From: an uncultured Rikenella sp.
GTDB lineage: Bacteria; Bacteroidota; Bacteroidia; Bacteroidales; Rikenellaceae
Assembly (NCBI RefSeq): GCF_910577125.1
Contig: NZ_CAJTMN010000016.1
Location: 1 to 30,646, forward strand
Direction: 5' to 3'
DNA length: 30,646 nt
Below are positions 7,582 to 15,082 of the stretch, piece by piece. The notes below the pieces were generated by a model. The model saw only the letters and a program-made list of their open reading frames with translations. It did not search any database and was not told the origin of the DNA. The stretch's first letter is position 1. Every line of letters begins with the position of its first letter. A program made the position numbers and the translations under genes.

Positions 7582-9052
7582 ATACACGTTCGGCACCGGC
7601 CGCCCCGCTGCCCGGAAAAACGGAGGACGGCTCTTCGCCGCCGACATCGACTGGTGGACGGTGGCCATCTACGTCGTGATGGTCTTCTTCGGGTGGCTCA
7701 ACATCTTCGCCGCCGTCTACGACGAAGAACACGCCGGCATCTTCGACCTCTCGCAGCGCTACGGCATGCAGATGCTCTGGATCGGCATCAGCTTTTTTCT
7801 GGCCGTCTCCATCCTGCTGATCGACAGCAAATACTGGCACATGCTCGCCTATCCGCTCTATTTCTTCATGTTGGGCGTGATGCTTTTCGTGCTGCTCGTC
7901 GGGCATGAGAGCCACGGGGCGCAGTCGTGGCTCTCGATCGGCCCCGTCAGGATACAGCCCGCCGAATTCATGAAGTTCGTCACCGCGCTGGCTTTGGCCA
8001 GATACATGAGCGCCTACAATTTCGACCTGCATACCGGCAAGGCCGTCTATTACATCGGATTGATTATCGGGATTCCCGTCCTGCTGATTCTGGCCCAGAA
8101 CGACACCGGGTCGGCCCTGATCTTCGCCGCCTTCTTCCTGATGCTCTACCGCGAAGGGTTCGGAACGGCGCTCTATGTGGTGGCCCTGATGCTCGTGTTT
8201 CTCTTCGTCATCTCCTTCCTGCTCGAACCGCTGCCCATTCTGTTCGTCGTCTTCTTCCTTTGTCTGGCGGCGCAGGGGCTCGTCAACCGCAACTGGCGCG
8301 ACAGCGTGCGCTATGCCGCCCTCGTGCTGCTGCTCGGGACGGTCGTCTTCGGCATAGGGACGCTGGTCGGCGCACACCTGTCGCTCTTCGCTTCGATGCT
8401 GACCGGGACGGCGCTCTCCCTGCCGTGGCTCGTGCGGTACGGCATCCGGCACCACGCGACCAATCTCTGGAAATACGTCGTCTTTTTCGCCGGCGCCGTC
8501 GTCTTCACCGGGCTGGTGGACTACGTTTTCGACAACATCCTCCAGCTGCACCAGCAGAAACGGATCCTCGACCTGCTCGGCATCGAGAACGACCCCCACG
8601 GGTGGAGCTACAACGTGATCCAGTCCAAGATCGCCATCGGTTCGGGCGGATTCGCCGGCAAAGGCTTCCTGGGCGGAACACAGACCCGTTTCAGCTTCGT
8701 GCCCGAGCAGAGCACCGACTTTATCTTCTGCACCGTGGGCGAGGAGTGGGGATTCATCGGGTCGCTGTTCGTCGTGACCCTCTTTTTCGCCCTGATTCTG
8801 CGGCTGATGCGCATGGGCGAACGTCAGAAAGAGCCTTTCGGCCGGATATATTGCTATTCGGTGGCGGCCATCTTTTTCATGCACTTCGCCATCAACATCG
8901 GGATGACGATCGGTCTTTTCCCGGTGGTGGGGATTCCGCTCCCGTTTTTCAGCTACGGGGGGTCGTCGCTGATGGCCTTCACCCTCCTGCTCTTCGTCGC
9001 CCTGCGTCTCGACGCGTCGCAGTACGAGGAGAGCGCGCGAAAACTGCTGTAA
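7562..9052 (+). CDS. rodA: SEDS peptidoglycan glycosyltransferase RodA
   Basis: Polymerises lipid II into glycan strands during elongation as the partner of PBP2. The 496 residues contain roughly ten membrane helices. C-terminal SEDS signatures are present: GKGFLGGTQTRFSFVPEQ followed by TDFIFCTVGEEWGFIG, and FFSYGGSSL near residue 463. Bacteroidota RodA is typically longer than the roughly 370-residue proteobacterial form because of extra middle helices, and that is the case here. The gene starts inside the end of mrdA. No terminator is seen in the 30 nt before the convergent nth gene. Confidence 0.94.
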   Translation: MTNAADKYTFGTGRPAARKNGGRLFAADIDWWTVAIYVVMVFFGWLNIFAAVYDEEHAGIFDLSQRYGMQMLWIGISFFLAVSILLIDSKYWHMLAYPLYFFMLGVMLFVLLVGHESHGAQSWLSIGPVRIQPAEFMKFVTALALARYMSAYNFDLHTGKAVYYIGLIIGIPVLLILAQNDTGSALIFAAFFLMLYREGFGTALYVVALMLVFLFVISFLLEPLPILFVVFFLCLAAQGLVNRNWRDSVRYAALVLLLGTVVFGIGTLVGAHLSLFASMLTGTALSLPWLVRYGIRHHATNLWKYVVFFAGAVVFTGLVDYVFDNILQLHQQKRILDLLGIENDPHGWSYNVIQSKIAIGSGGFAGKGFLGGTQTRFSFVPEQSTDFIFCTVGEEWGFIGSLFVVTLFFALILRLMRMGERQKEPFGRIYCYSVAAIFFMHFAINIGMTIGLFPVVGIPLPFFSYGGSSLMAFTLLLFVALRLDASQYEESARKLL

Positions 9053-9082
9053 GCGCGCGGGGCCGCTACCGCCGCATACGAT

Positions 9083-9742
9083 TCATCGATTTTTCTCCTC
9101 TTTGGCCAGCTCCCGCTGACGCATCCGGCACCACGGCGCGATGCCGCACGTCGCGCACTTCGGCGCCCGCGCCGTGCAGACGTACCGGCCGTGCAAAATC
9201 AGCCAGTGGTGCGCCCGGCCGAGCAGCCTCTCCGGAATGTGCCGCACCAGCGCCCGTTCCGTCTGCAGCGGATTCTTCGACCCGGTCGTCAGCCCGATCC
9301 GCTCCGCCACCCGGAACACATGCGTGTCCACGGCCATCGCCGGCTTGTCGTAGACGATCGAGACGATCACGTTGGCCGTCTTGCGTCCCACCCCTTGCAG
9401 GGTGGTGAGCTCCTCGACCGTGTCCGGCACCCGCCCTCCGTAGACCTCCTCCAGCCGTTGCGCCATCGCCACCAGGTGTTCCGACTTCGATCGGGGGTAG
9501 GAAACCGACCGGATGTACTCGAACACCTCGTCCGGCGTGGCTCCCGCCAGATCGTGCGCCGTGGGGAAGCGCTCGAAGAGGGCCGGCGTGACGAGATTGA
9601 CCCGTTTGTCGGTGCACTGGGCCGAGAGCATCACGGCGACCAGCAACTCGTACGGCGACCGGTAGTGCAGTTCGGTATCGTCGTCGGGCCGGTTCTCGGC
9701 GAACCAGGCGATGATGCCCGCAAACCTCTCTTTGACAGTCAT
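9083..9742 (-). CDS. nth: Endonuclease III (DNA glycosylase/AP lyase)
   Basis: Base-excision repair enzyme that removes oxidised pyrimidines and cleaves abasic sites. The 219 residues hold the helix-hairpin-helix LQGVGRKTANV with catalytic K121, the catalytic D139 in AVDTHVFRVAERIG, and the iron-sulfur loop C189-x6-C196-x2-C199-x5-C205. The ATG at 9742 follows a TATTTTTG element at 9768-9775 on the minus strand. It converges with rodA and diverges from the RhuM/Fic gene. Confidence 0.96.
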   Translation of the reverse strand: MTVKERFAGIIAWFAENRPDDDTELHYRSPYELLVAVMLSAQCTDKRVNLVTPALFERFPTAHDLAGATPDEVFEYIRSVSYPRSKSEHLVAMAQRLEEVYGGRVPDTVEELTTLQGVGRKTANVIVSIVYDKPAMAVDTHVFRVAERIGLTTGSKNPLQTERALVRHIPERLLGRAHHWLILHGRYVCTARAPKCATCGIAPWCRMRQRELAKEEKNR

Positions 9743-9767
9743 AAGCAGTGAAATTCGTTCCGGGAAG

Positions 9768-9775
9768 CAAAAATA
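9768..9775 (-). promoter_or_regulatory. -7 promoter element for nth
   Basis: The plus strand reads CAAAAATA, that is TATTTTTG on the minus strand, matching TAnnTTTG. It lies 26 nt before the nth ATG. The 59-nt gap to the divergent RhuM/Fic gene must also hold that gene's promoter. Confidence 0.5.
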
Positions 9776-9801
9776 GCTCGAATTTTCGTATTTTCACGCT
9801 C

Positions 9802-10785
9802 ATGGATAACGGAACGATCGTCATTTACCGGACCTCCGACGGTGAGACCCGTCTCGAGGTGCGCCTGGAGTCGGAGAGTGTCTGGCTGACCCAGGCGCAG
9901 ATAGCCCTGTTGTTTGGCACCGAAGTGCCTGCTATCTCGAAGCATATCCGCAATATCTATCGCAGCGGCGAGTTGGATCCGGACTCAACTGTTTCCAAAA
10001 TGGAAATAGTTCGGCAGGAGGGTACCCGCATAGTTAAAAGGCGGGTGGAGACGTATAATCTGGACATGATCCTGTCCGTCGGTTATCGGGTCAATTCGAA
10101 AAATGCCACCCGGTTTCGCGTTTGGGCGAACCGCGTCCTGAAAGAGTACCTGATCAAGGGGTATGCTGTCGACCGCCAGGCGAAGGCCGAGCAGCTGGAA
10201 GAGCTGAAACGAACCGTGCGGCTGCTCTCCAACGTCCTGTCGGCCAAAGAGGTGACGCGTTCCGAGGCCGTCGGACTGTTGCGCGTGATTACCGACTACA
10301 CCTACGGCCTCGACACCCTCGACCGGTACGATTACCAGCAGCTGGAGATCTCGGCCACGACCTCCGAAGCGTCTTTCCGGGCCACCTACGAGAATGCGAT
10401 GCAGGCCTTGCAGGTGTTGCGCGACAAGTTCGGCGGGAGCGAGCTGTTCGCCCATGAGAAAGACGAGTCGTTCCGGAGCACGATGGGGGTGATTTATCAG
10501 ACTTTCGACGGTCGGGAACTCTATCCGAGCGTCGAGGAGAAAGCCGCCAATCTGCTCTACCTGACCGTGAAGAACCACTCCTTCAGCGACGGGAACAAGC
10601 GGATCGCCGCCTTTCTTTTTCTGTGGTTTCTGGAGAACAACCGGATTCTCTACCGGGCCGACGGGTCTCGCCTCGTGGACAACAATACGTTGGTCGCCCT
10701 GACGCTCATGATCGCCGAGAGCCGCACCGAAGAGAAAGAGGTGATGACGAAAGTCGTTGTGAACCTGATCAACCGGAATAACTGA
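9802..10785 (+). CDS. RhuM-type DNA-binding/Fic domain protein
   Basis: The 327-residue product starts at the ATG at 9802 (MDNGTIVIYRTSDG). An upstream in-frame start would reach into the nth promoter. The N-terminal part, about residues 1-140, is RhuM-like, with the WLTQAQIALLFGTEVPAISKH helix-turn-helix and VGYRVNSKNATRFRVWAN. The C-terminal part is a Fic/Doc fold with the motif H259-SFSDGNKR, close to the HxFx[DE]GNxR AMP-transfer loop. Fic enzymes modify proteins with AMP or phosphate, and RhuM proteins are of uncertain function, often on islands. No antitoxin-like partner is adjacent and no clear inhibitory helix motif was recognised. Target unknown. Confidence 0.85.
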   Translation: MDNGTIVIYRTSDGETRLEVRLESESVWLTQAQIALLFGTEVPAISKHIRNIYRSGELDPDSTVSKMEIVRQEGTRIVKRRVETYNLDMILSVGYRVNSKNATRFRVWANRVLKEYLIKGYAVDRQAKAEQLEELKRTVRLLSNVLSAKEVTRSEAVGLLRVITDYTYGLDTLDRYDYQQLEISATTSEASFRATYENAMQALQVLRDKFGGSELFAHEKDESFRSTMGVIYQTFDGRELYPSVEEKAANLLYLTVKNHSFSDGNKRIAAFLFLWFLENNRILYRADGSRLVDNNTLVALTLMIAESRTEEKEVMTKVVVNLINRNN

Positions 10786-10844
10786 CACCTTCCTTTATTT
10801 GCTCTTTCCGGCGGCAACCGGTGTCTCTTCGGACTGGGCAAAGA

Positions 10845-11924
10845 TCAGTAGAGCACTTTGAAAATCTCAGGTTCCAGCGACTCTTCGTTCCGTCCGAACA
10901 TGTAGAGTCCCCGTACGGTCTGCGCCTCCTCTCCTTCGCCCGGCACCCAGACGATATGCGTAGCCAGCCGGTCGAGCACGAGATGCCGGATCGGGTTTCC
11001 CTGCAGGTCGAACACATAAATGTCCGAACTTTCGAGCGACCCTTCCGCGATCCGTTTCGAACTGTACAGGGCGAAAAAGCAGCTGTCATTCGCCGTGGCA
11101 TTCAGCACCCCCCATTCATTGTCTTTGTCTTGTTCGACCCCCGTATCCGTGTCGGTACGGGCATAGAAAACAGGGATATTCCGGATGTATTCTTTTATTT
11201 TCAAGGGTCGTTGCTGGGAAAGGTCGTAGAAACGGAAGATAGATCCGGGTTTAGACGTCCACATCATTTTTTTGCCATCCGGTGTGACTGTCATCCACCC
11301 TTGGAAACCCATGCTTTGCTGCGGAAACGAGAGATTAGCCATGGGAGTTCCTTCGACCGGGAAAGAATCGAAATAACGCGTGACCCGCAACGTGCTGTCC
11401 AATAGTGCGAATTGGGATTTGACCTCCGGATCCATAATACCGGTAACTATATATCGATTTCCTGCAACGGGAGCCATTTTGAACCAAAACAAATCGCGTT
11501 TGCGAGCGTCGGCGTATAACGTGATCATGGGTTTTGCAGATGCCTCATCCATGTTGCGCCAGAATATTTTGCCTTCCATCGAACTGTAAAGGAATAGCAG
11601 ATTGTTGTGAGTGTACATGGAAGAGAGTCTGAGCATTTCGTCGGGCCCTTTTCCTTGGGGTTGTATACTGTGTCCTTGAAGTTTTGTTTGTACATTGTAT
11701 ACTTCGATCATCGGATCGGTCAAAAAGCTGCCCGAAAGTAATTCGTTCTTGATAGCAGTGCAATAAATAGGTTCTAAAATAAATTCCGTATCGATATTGA
11801 TGTGTTTAGTTTGTGCTTTTATCGATTTTAAATTCGTAAATAAGCTTTCGTTTTTTTGGGAGTGACCAGGAGTAGCGCACCCTGTCGCGATGGTTGTAAT
11901 GAGTAGAAATAACAATGATTTCAT
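10845..11924 (-). CDS. BF3164-type lipoprotein, six-bladed beta-propeller (TolB-like)
   Basis: The 359 residues begin with a lipoprotein signal (MKSLLFLLITTIATGC, lipidated Cys16). The rest is a repeat-rich beta protein with propeller-like strands such as LLFLYSSMEGKIFWRN, MTVTPDGKKMMW and SDIYVFDLQGNPIRHLVLD. This matches the BF3164 / TolB-like_6 family of Bacteroidota, which is known to occur next to NVEALA-family peptides. One lies directly upstream on the same strand. The function of the family is not established, though a surface or sensing role is plausible. The 3' end is clearly more GC-rich than the 5' half. A hairpin at 11941-11967 separates it from the NVEALA gene. Confidence 0.75.
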   Translation of the reverse strand: MKSLLFLLITTIATGCATPGHSQKNESLFTNLKSIKAQTKHINIDTEFILEPIYCTAIKNELLSGSFLTDPMIEVYNVQTKLQGHSIQPQGKGPDEMLRLSSMYTHNNLLFLYSSMEGKIFWRNMDEASAKPMITLYADARKRDLFWFKMAPVAGNRYIVTGIMDPEVKSQFALLDSTLRVTRYFDSFPVEGTPMANLSFPQQSMGFQGWMTVTPDGKKMMWTSKPGSIFRFYDLSQQRPLKIKEYIRNIPVFYARTDTDTGVEQDKDNEWGVLNATANDSCFFALYSSKRIAEGSLESSDIYVFDLQGNPIRHLVLDRLATHIVWVPGEGEEAQTVRGLYMFGRNEESLEPEIFKVLY

Positions 11925-11940
11925 CGAATCGATATATTAA

Positions 11941-11967
11941 AAACGGAGGGGAAAAACCTCTCCGTTT
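11941..11967 (-). terminator. Hairpin with T-tract between NVEALA and lipoprotein genes
   Basis: On the minus strand AAACGGAGAGG pairs with CCCCTCCGTTT (one mismatch) around ttttt, and the last arm runs into TTAATAT to give five consecutive T. It lies 8 nt after the NVEALA stop and 16 nt before the lipoprotein ATG, so it would reduce read-through and favour the peptide transcript. Confidence 0.7.
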
Positions 11968-11975
11968 GAGTGATG

Positions 11976-12278
11976 TTATTTGAGTGATTTAAAAATGCCC
12001 GGAAATTCTATGACATATGGCCCGCCGCTATTATCTGCAGGTTTTCCCGGGTACCCATTATTGAAAACTTCCGGTACGCAAAGTAATTCCCAAGGCGGGT
12101 TGCATTCTCCGTATTTGGATCCATTATTGTCATAAATGTATGACATCGCCTCGATATTAGCCAGTGTAAGATCCGAGAGCGGCTGTTCCGACGAAGCGAG
12201 CCGGAAATTGACCCATGCCGACACCCCGGCAGCTAATGCTACTGAGCCAAAAATTGCGGTTTTCAGATGTTTTTTCAG
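11976..12278 (-). CDS. NVEALA-family small exported protein
   Basis: The recognisable part reads KKHLKTAIFGSVALAAGV, a short hydrophobic leader, then SDLTLANIEAMS, a variant of the family's LxLANVEALA motif, and a 50-residue tail with two cysteines (GECNPPWELLC). NVEALA proteins are small Bacteroidota exported proteins found beside BF3164 lipoproteins, as here. The start is uncertain. The frame is open back to a TTG at 12350, but that codon lies in the -33 promoter box. Only a CTG at 12278 would give the family-like start MKKHLKTAIF. The gene may use a rare start or have lost its ATG. The region is AT-rich compared with its surroundings. Confidence 0.65.
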   Translation of the reverse strand: MKKHLKTAIFGSVALAAGVSAWVNFRLASSEQPLSDLTLANIEAMSYIYDNNGSKYGECNPPWELLCVPEVFNNGYPGKPADNSGGPYVIEFPGIFKSLK

Positions 12279-12320
12279 GTCTTGAATGAGTTTTTGAAAG
12301 TGAATTTTATTGTTTTGCTT

Positions 12321-12351
12321 CAAATGTAATCTGAAAAATCGAGAAAACAAA
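12321..12351 (-). promoter_or_regulatory. Complete -33/-7 promoter for the NVEALA gene
   Basis: On the minus strand TTTG (12348-12351), a 19-nt spacer and TACATTTG (12321-12328) fit the Bacteroidota consensus TTTG-N19/21-TAnnTTTG. Transcription would start near 12315. This places both in-frame TTG codons (12350 and 12323) inside promoter boxes. Confidence 0.75.
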
Positions 12352-12409
12352 ATCTATTGAAGCAAAGTTGAGCGCTTCTGCTTCGTCTCGCACTTCCCCC
12401 GGAAATCCG

Positions 12410-12417
12410 TATCTTTG
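12410..12417 (+). promoter_or_regulatory. -7 promoter element for the exported GH2 gene
   Basis: TATCTTTG lies 27 nt before the ATG at 12445. No clear -33 TTTG is seen. It supports choosing that ATG over upstream in-frame starts, which fall in or next to the element. Confidence 0.6.
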
Positions 12418-12444
12418 TCTTCGACCATACCGAAACCGATTCCT

Positions 12445-14550
12445 ATGAAAAAGAGTCTTTTTCTTCTACTCGCCATTTTCGGGCTGTGTGCCACCGCCGG
12501 CGCCCAGCGGCAGAGCGTCTCGCTCGACCGCGGATGGACTTATACACCCAGTTGGGAGATGAACGCCTCGGCGGCCGGACGGCCCGTCGATCTGCCCCAT
12601 ACGTGGAATACCGACCTGCTCGGCGGCAAACCCGACTACTATCGCGGGCTGGGCAACTACGTCAAAGTGATCGAGATTCCCGCCGGATGGAACGGACGGC
12701 GGCTCTTTCTGCGCTTCGGCGGCGCCAACTCCGTCTGCGACCTCTTCGTGAACGGCAAACACGTGGGGCAGCACCGCGGCGGATACACCGCCTTTGCCTG
12801 GGAGATCACCCCTCATGTGCGGTTCGGCGGACGAAACACCTTGTGGGTGAGAGTGAATAACGCACCAGACCTCGACGTCGCGCCGCTGACCGGCGACCTG
12901 AATATCTATGGCGGCCTGTACCGCAGCGTCGAACTGATCTCGACCCCGGCCACGCATATCGCCCTCGACGATTACGGATCGAGCGGACTCTATGTGACCC
13001 CCACCCGGGTGTCGGCCGAGCAGGCCGAAGTGAATGCGCACGCAGCGGTGCGGGGCCGGAGCGGCGAGATGGCGACCGCCACCTTTACGGTGCGCGACGG
13101 CGAGGGAAATGTGGTCGAGACGCTGAACCGGCGGGTGAAACTCGATGCCGGGGGGCGCAGCGATGTAGGTATTTCGTTCTCGATCGCCCGGCCACACCTG
13201 TGGAACGGGACGGAGGATCCCTACCTCTATACGCTGGAGGCGCGGGTGAGCGGTTCGGAGGGAGGAGAGGACACGGTGTGCCAGGCTTTCGGTCTGCGGT
13301 GGTTCAGCGTGGGGGACGACAATCGGTTCTACCTGAACGATCGGCCGCTGCGGATTCAGGGCGTCTGCCGCGTGGAGGACTGGGACGGCATCGGGAACGC
13401 CCTGCGGCGGCAGAACCACCGACGCGACATCGAACTGATGCGCGAGATGGGGGTGAATGCCGTGCGGTGCGCCTATTTCCCGAACGATTCCTATTTTCTC
13501 GACCTGTGCGACTGGGCCGGGATTCTGGTCTGGAGCGACCTGCCGCTGGTCGGTGCCGGGGCCTATCGCGACAAGGGATTCAGCGACAGCGAGGGTTTCC
13601 GCGCCAATCTCCTGCAACAGCTGCGCGAGATGATGCATCAGCAGTACAACCATCCGTCGGTCGTCTGGTGGGGGCTGTTCGACCAGCTGACCCAGCGGGG
13701 AGCCGATCCGATCGGCGTGGTGCGCGAGCTGAACCGCGTGGCCAAGGAGGAGGGCGGCGGCCGGCTGACGGTGGCGGCGAGCAATCAGGACGGCGAGTTG
13801 AACTTCGTGACCGACCTGATCGGATTCAATCAATTTTTGGGATGGAAATCGGGTCAGCCGCAGGATTTTGCGATCTGGACGCGCGATTTGCGGCGAGGAT
13901 TTCCGACCCTTCGGAGCGGGGTGAGCGAGTACGGCGCGGGGGCGAGCATCTATCAGTGGGCCGACAGCCTCAGCCGTCCGGATGCGGCGGGAGGCTGGCA
14001 TCCGGAGCAGTGGCAGACCTGGCTGCACGAGAATTACTGGAGCGTGATTGCGGCGCGGCCGAACTTTTGGGGGACTTTCGTCTGGACGATGTTCGACTAC
14101 GGCGCGGCGCACCGTACGGACGGTGCCCGGCCGGGGGTGGCGGACTACGGTCTGGTGACGTTCGACCGCCGGGTGCGGAAAGATGCTTTTTACTTCTACA
14201 AAGCGAACTGGAATACGTCGGAATCGTTCGTGCATCTGGCGGACAGCCGTGTCGAGGAGCGGTTCTCGCGGGTGCAGACGGTGCGGGTCTTTTCGAACGG
14301 GAGCGATGTGGAGCTCTTTGTCAACGGGGCTTCTCAGGGGCTGCGGTCGAACGACGGTCTGGGACGGTTCGAGTGGAAGGAGGTGACGTTGCGGCCGGGC
14401 GAGAATCTGGTGGAGGCGGTCGATCCGTTGTCCGGGGCCCGGGATCGGAGCGTGTGGGTGGTCGTCGATCGGCCGGTGCTGCCGGGCATCGAGTCTGCGG
14501 GCGGGCCGGAGGTGACCTCGTCATCAATCGCCTTTTCGCGCCGGCCGTAG
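12445..14550 (+). CDS. Exported GH2 family glycoside hydrolase with altered acid/base site
   Basis: The 701-residue product has a signal peptide (MKKSLFLLLAIFGLC, cleaved after AGA). In order come a GH2 sugar-binding domain (about 25-180, RGLGNYVKV, GANSVCDLFVNGKHVG), an Ig-like domain (about 185-290), a TIM barrel (about 295-600) and a C-terminal DUF4982-like beta domain (VRVFSNGSDVELFVNG). The family relatives I recall have WGLFNEL at the acid/base site, with Glu as the proton donor. Here residues 413-414 are Asp-Gln (WGLFDQL). The nucleophile E495 in SEYGAGAS is kept. The substrate is unknown; relatives are beta-galactosidases or beta-glucuronidases. It may be inactive, act as a binding protein, or use an unusual mechanism. 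Confidence 0.9.
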   Translation: MKKSLFLLLAIFGLCATAGAQRQSVSLDRGWTYTPSWEMNASAAGRPVDLPHTWNTDLLGGKPDYYRGLGNYVKVIEIPAGWNGRRLFLRFGGANSVCDLFVNGKHVGQHRGGYTAFAWEITPHVRFGGRNTLWVRVNNAPDLDVAPLTGDLNIYGGLYRSVELISTPATHIALDDYGSSGLYVTPTRVSAEQAEVNAHAAVRGRSGEMATATFTVRDGEGNVVETLNRRVKLDAGGRSDVGISFSIARPHLWNGTEDPYLYTLEARVSGSEGGEDTVCQAFGLRWFSVGDDNRFYLNDRPLRIQGVCRVEDWDGIGNALRRQNHRRDIELMREMGVNAVRCAYFPNDSYFLDLCDWAGILVWSDLPLVGAGAYRDKGFSDSEGFRANLLQQLREMMHQQYNHPSVVWWGLFDQLTQRGADPIGVVRELNRVAKEEGGGRLTVAASNQDGELNFVTDLIGFNQFLGWKSGQPQDFAIWTRDLRRGFPTLRSGVSEYGAGASIYQWADSLSRPDAAGGWHPEQWQTWLHENYWSVIAARPNFWGTFVWTMFDYGAAHRTDGARPGVADYGLVTFDRRVRKDAFYFYKANWNTSESFVHLADSRVEERFSRVQTVRVFSNGSDVELFVNGASQGLRSNDGLGRFEWKEVTLRPGENLVEAVDPLSGARDRSVWVVVDRPVLPGIESAGGPEVTSSSIAFSRRP

Positions 14551-14634
14551 ATCGAACGTGGCCGGTCGACGAGAGGTGGAGGCTGCCGCAGCGAAACGGT
14601 TTCTCCAGTTCGCCCTGAGTCTTGTAGAGCTTAA

Positions 14635-14945
14635 GGCGTCGGCGTGCGGGCTCGGCAAACCTTTTCTGTCGCCCGCGGCAATTCTTGCCGGATTGGCTGG
14701 CCGCCAATCGGCAAGAATATGCCCTTTTAGGCGTGCGGGCGACTGCCGAGCTGCGAACCCGTCTGAAACTGCCGCTTTTTGGAAAAAGCGGCACCAAAAC
14801 CGACGCTGCCAGCGAAAGCAATGCAAACAAAGTTTGCAAATTGCCGAGCGGCGAGGAGGAAACCCGAGGTAAACTTTTGTGATAGCTACGCTACGCCTTA
14901 AGCTCCGCAAGACTCATTCTCTGTTCACGCGCCTGGGGCTCGCAG
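14635..14945. repeat. Long dispersed intergenic repeat, copy 2
   Basis: Direct-orientation relative of 46-290: taaggcgt lead-in, palindrome 14668-14743, the same hairpin at 14770-14793, then cttttgtgatagctacgcta and a gttcacgcgcc tail. An extra stretch of about 70 nt (about 14803-14872) holds a small perfect hairpin TGCAAAC-aaa-GTTTGCA and is absent from copy 1. Nothing coding is seen between the GH2 stop and the mannosidase promoter. Bases 14551-14634 show no other feature. Confidence 0.7.
14668..14743. repeat. Variable-arm palindrome, copy 6
   Basis: The outer arms GTCGCCCGC (14668-14676) and GCGGGCGAC (14735-14743) are identical to those of copies 2 and 8. The inner arms attcttgccg-gattggc (14681-14697) and gccaatcggcaagaat (14703-14718) pair with one bulge. 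Compared with copy 2 the stem has changed on both sides to keep pairing. Confidence 0.8.
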
Positions 14946-14968
14946 AACTCAGGCAGCGACCACGCACC

Positions 14969-14984
14969 GTAGAGGCGCCTCTAC
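14969..14984. repeat. 16-bp perfect palindrome
   Basis: GTAGAGGCGCCTCTAC is fully self-complementary and continues into cccca, matching the gcctctacccc block that follows modules C and D. It lies about 60 nt before the mannosidase -7 element, so an operator role cannot be excluded. Confidence 0.5.
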
Positions 14985-15041
14985 CCCACTTCCGTCGGTG
15001 CCTTTTCACCCCGCCGGCATACAAAAAAGACCGTTTTGTGC

Positions 15042-15049
15042 TATATTTG
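15042..15049 (+). promoter_or_regulatory. -7 promoter element for the beta-mannosidase gene
   Basis: TATATTTG matches TAnnTTTG and sits 33 nt before the ATG at 15083. In-frame codons further upstream lie in repeat DNA. Confidence 0.6.
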
Positions 15050-15082
15050 CTCTCGAACCCATTTCAAAAATCGGCACCTCCC

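Noticed and set aside
9748..9801. Extended N-terminus of the RhuM/Fic protein
   Set aside because: The extra residues (MKFVPGSKNSSNF) are not family-like and overlap the nth promoter. The ATG at 9802 gives the expected start.
14879..15082. Extended N-terminus of the beta-mannosidase
   Set aside because: It would begin in repeat DNA upstream of the -7 element and would bury the lipoprotein signal at residue 69.
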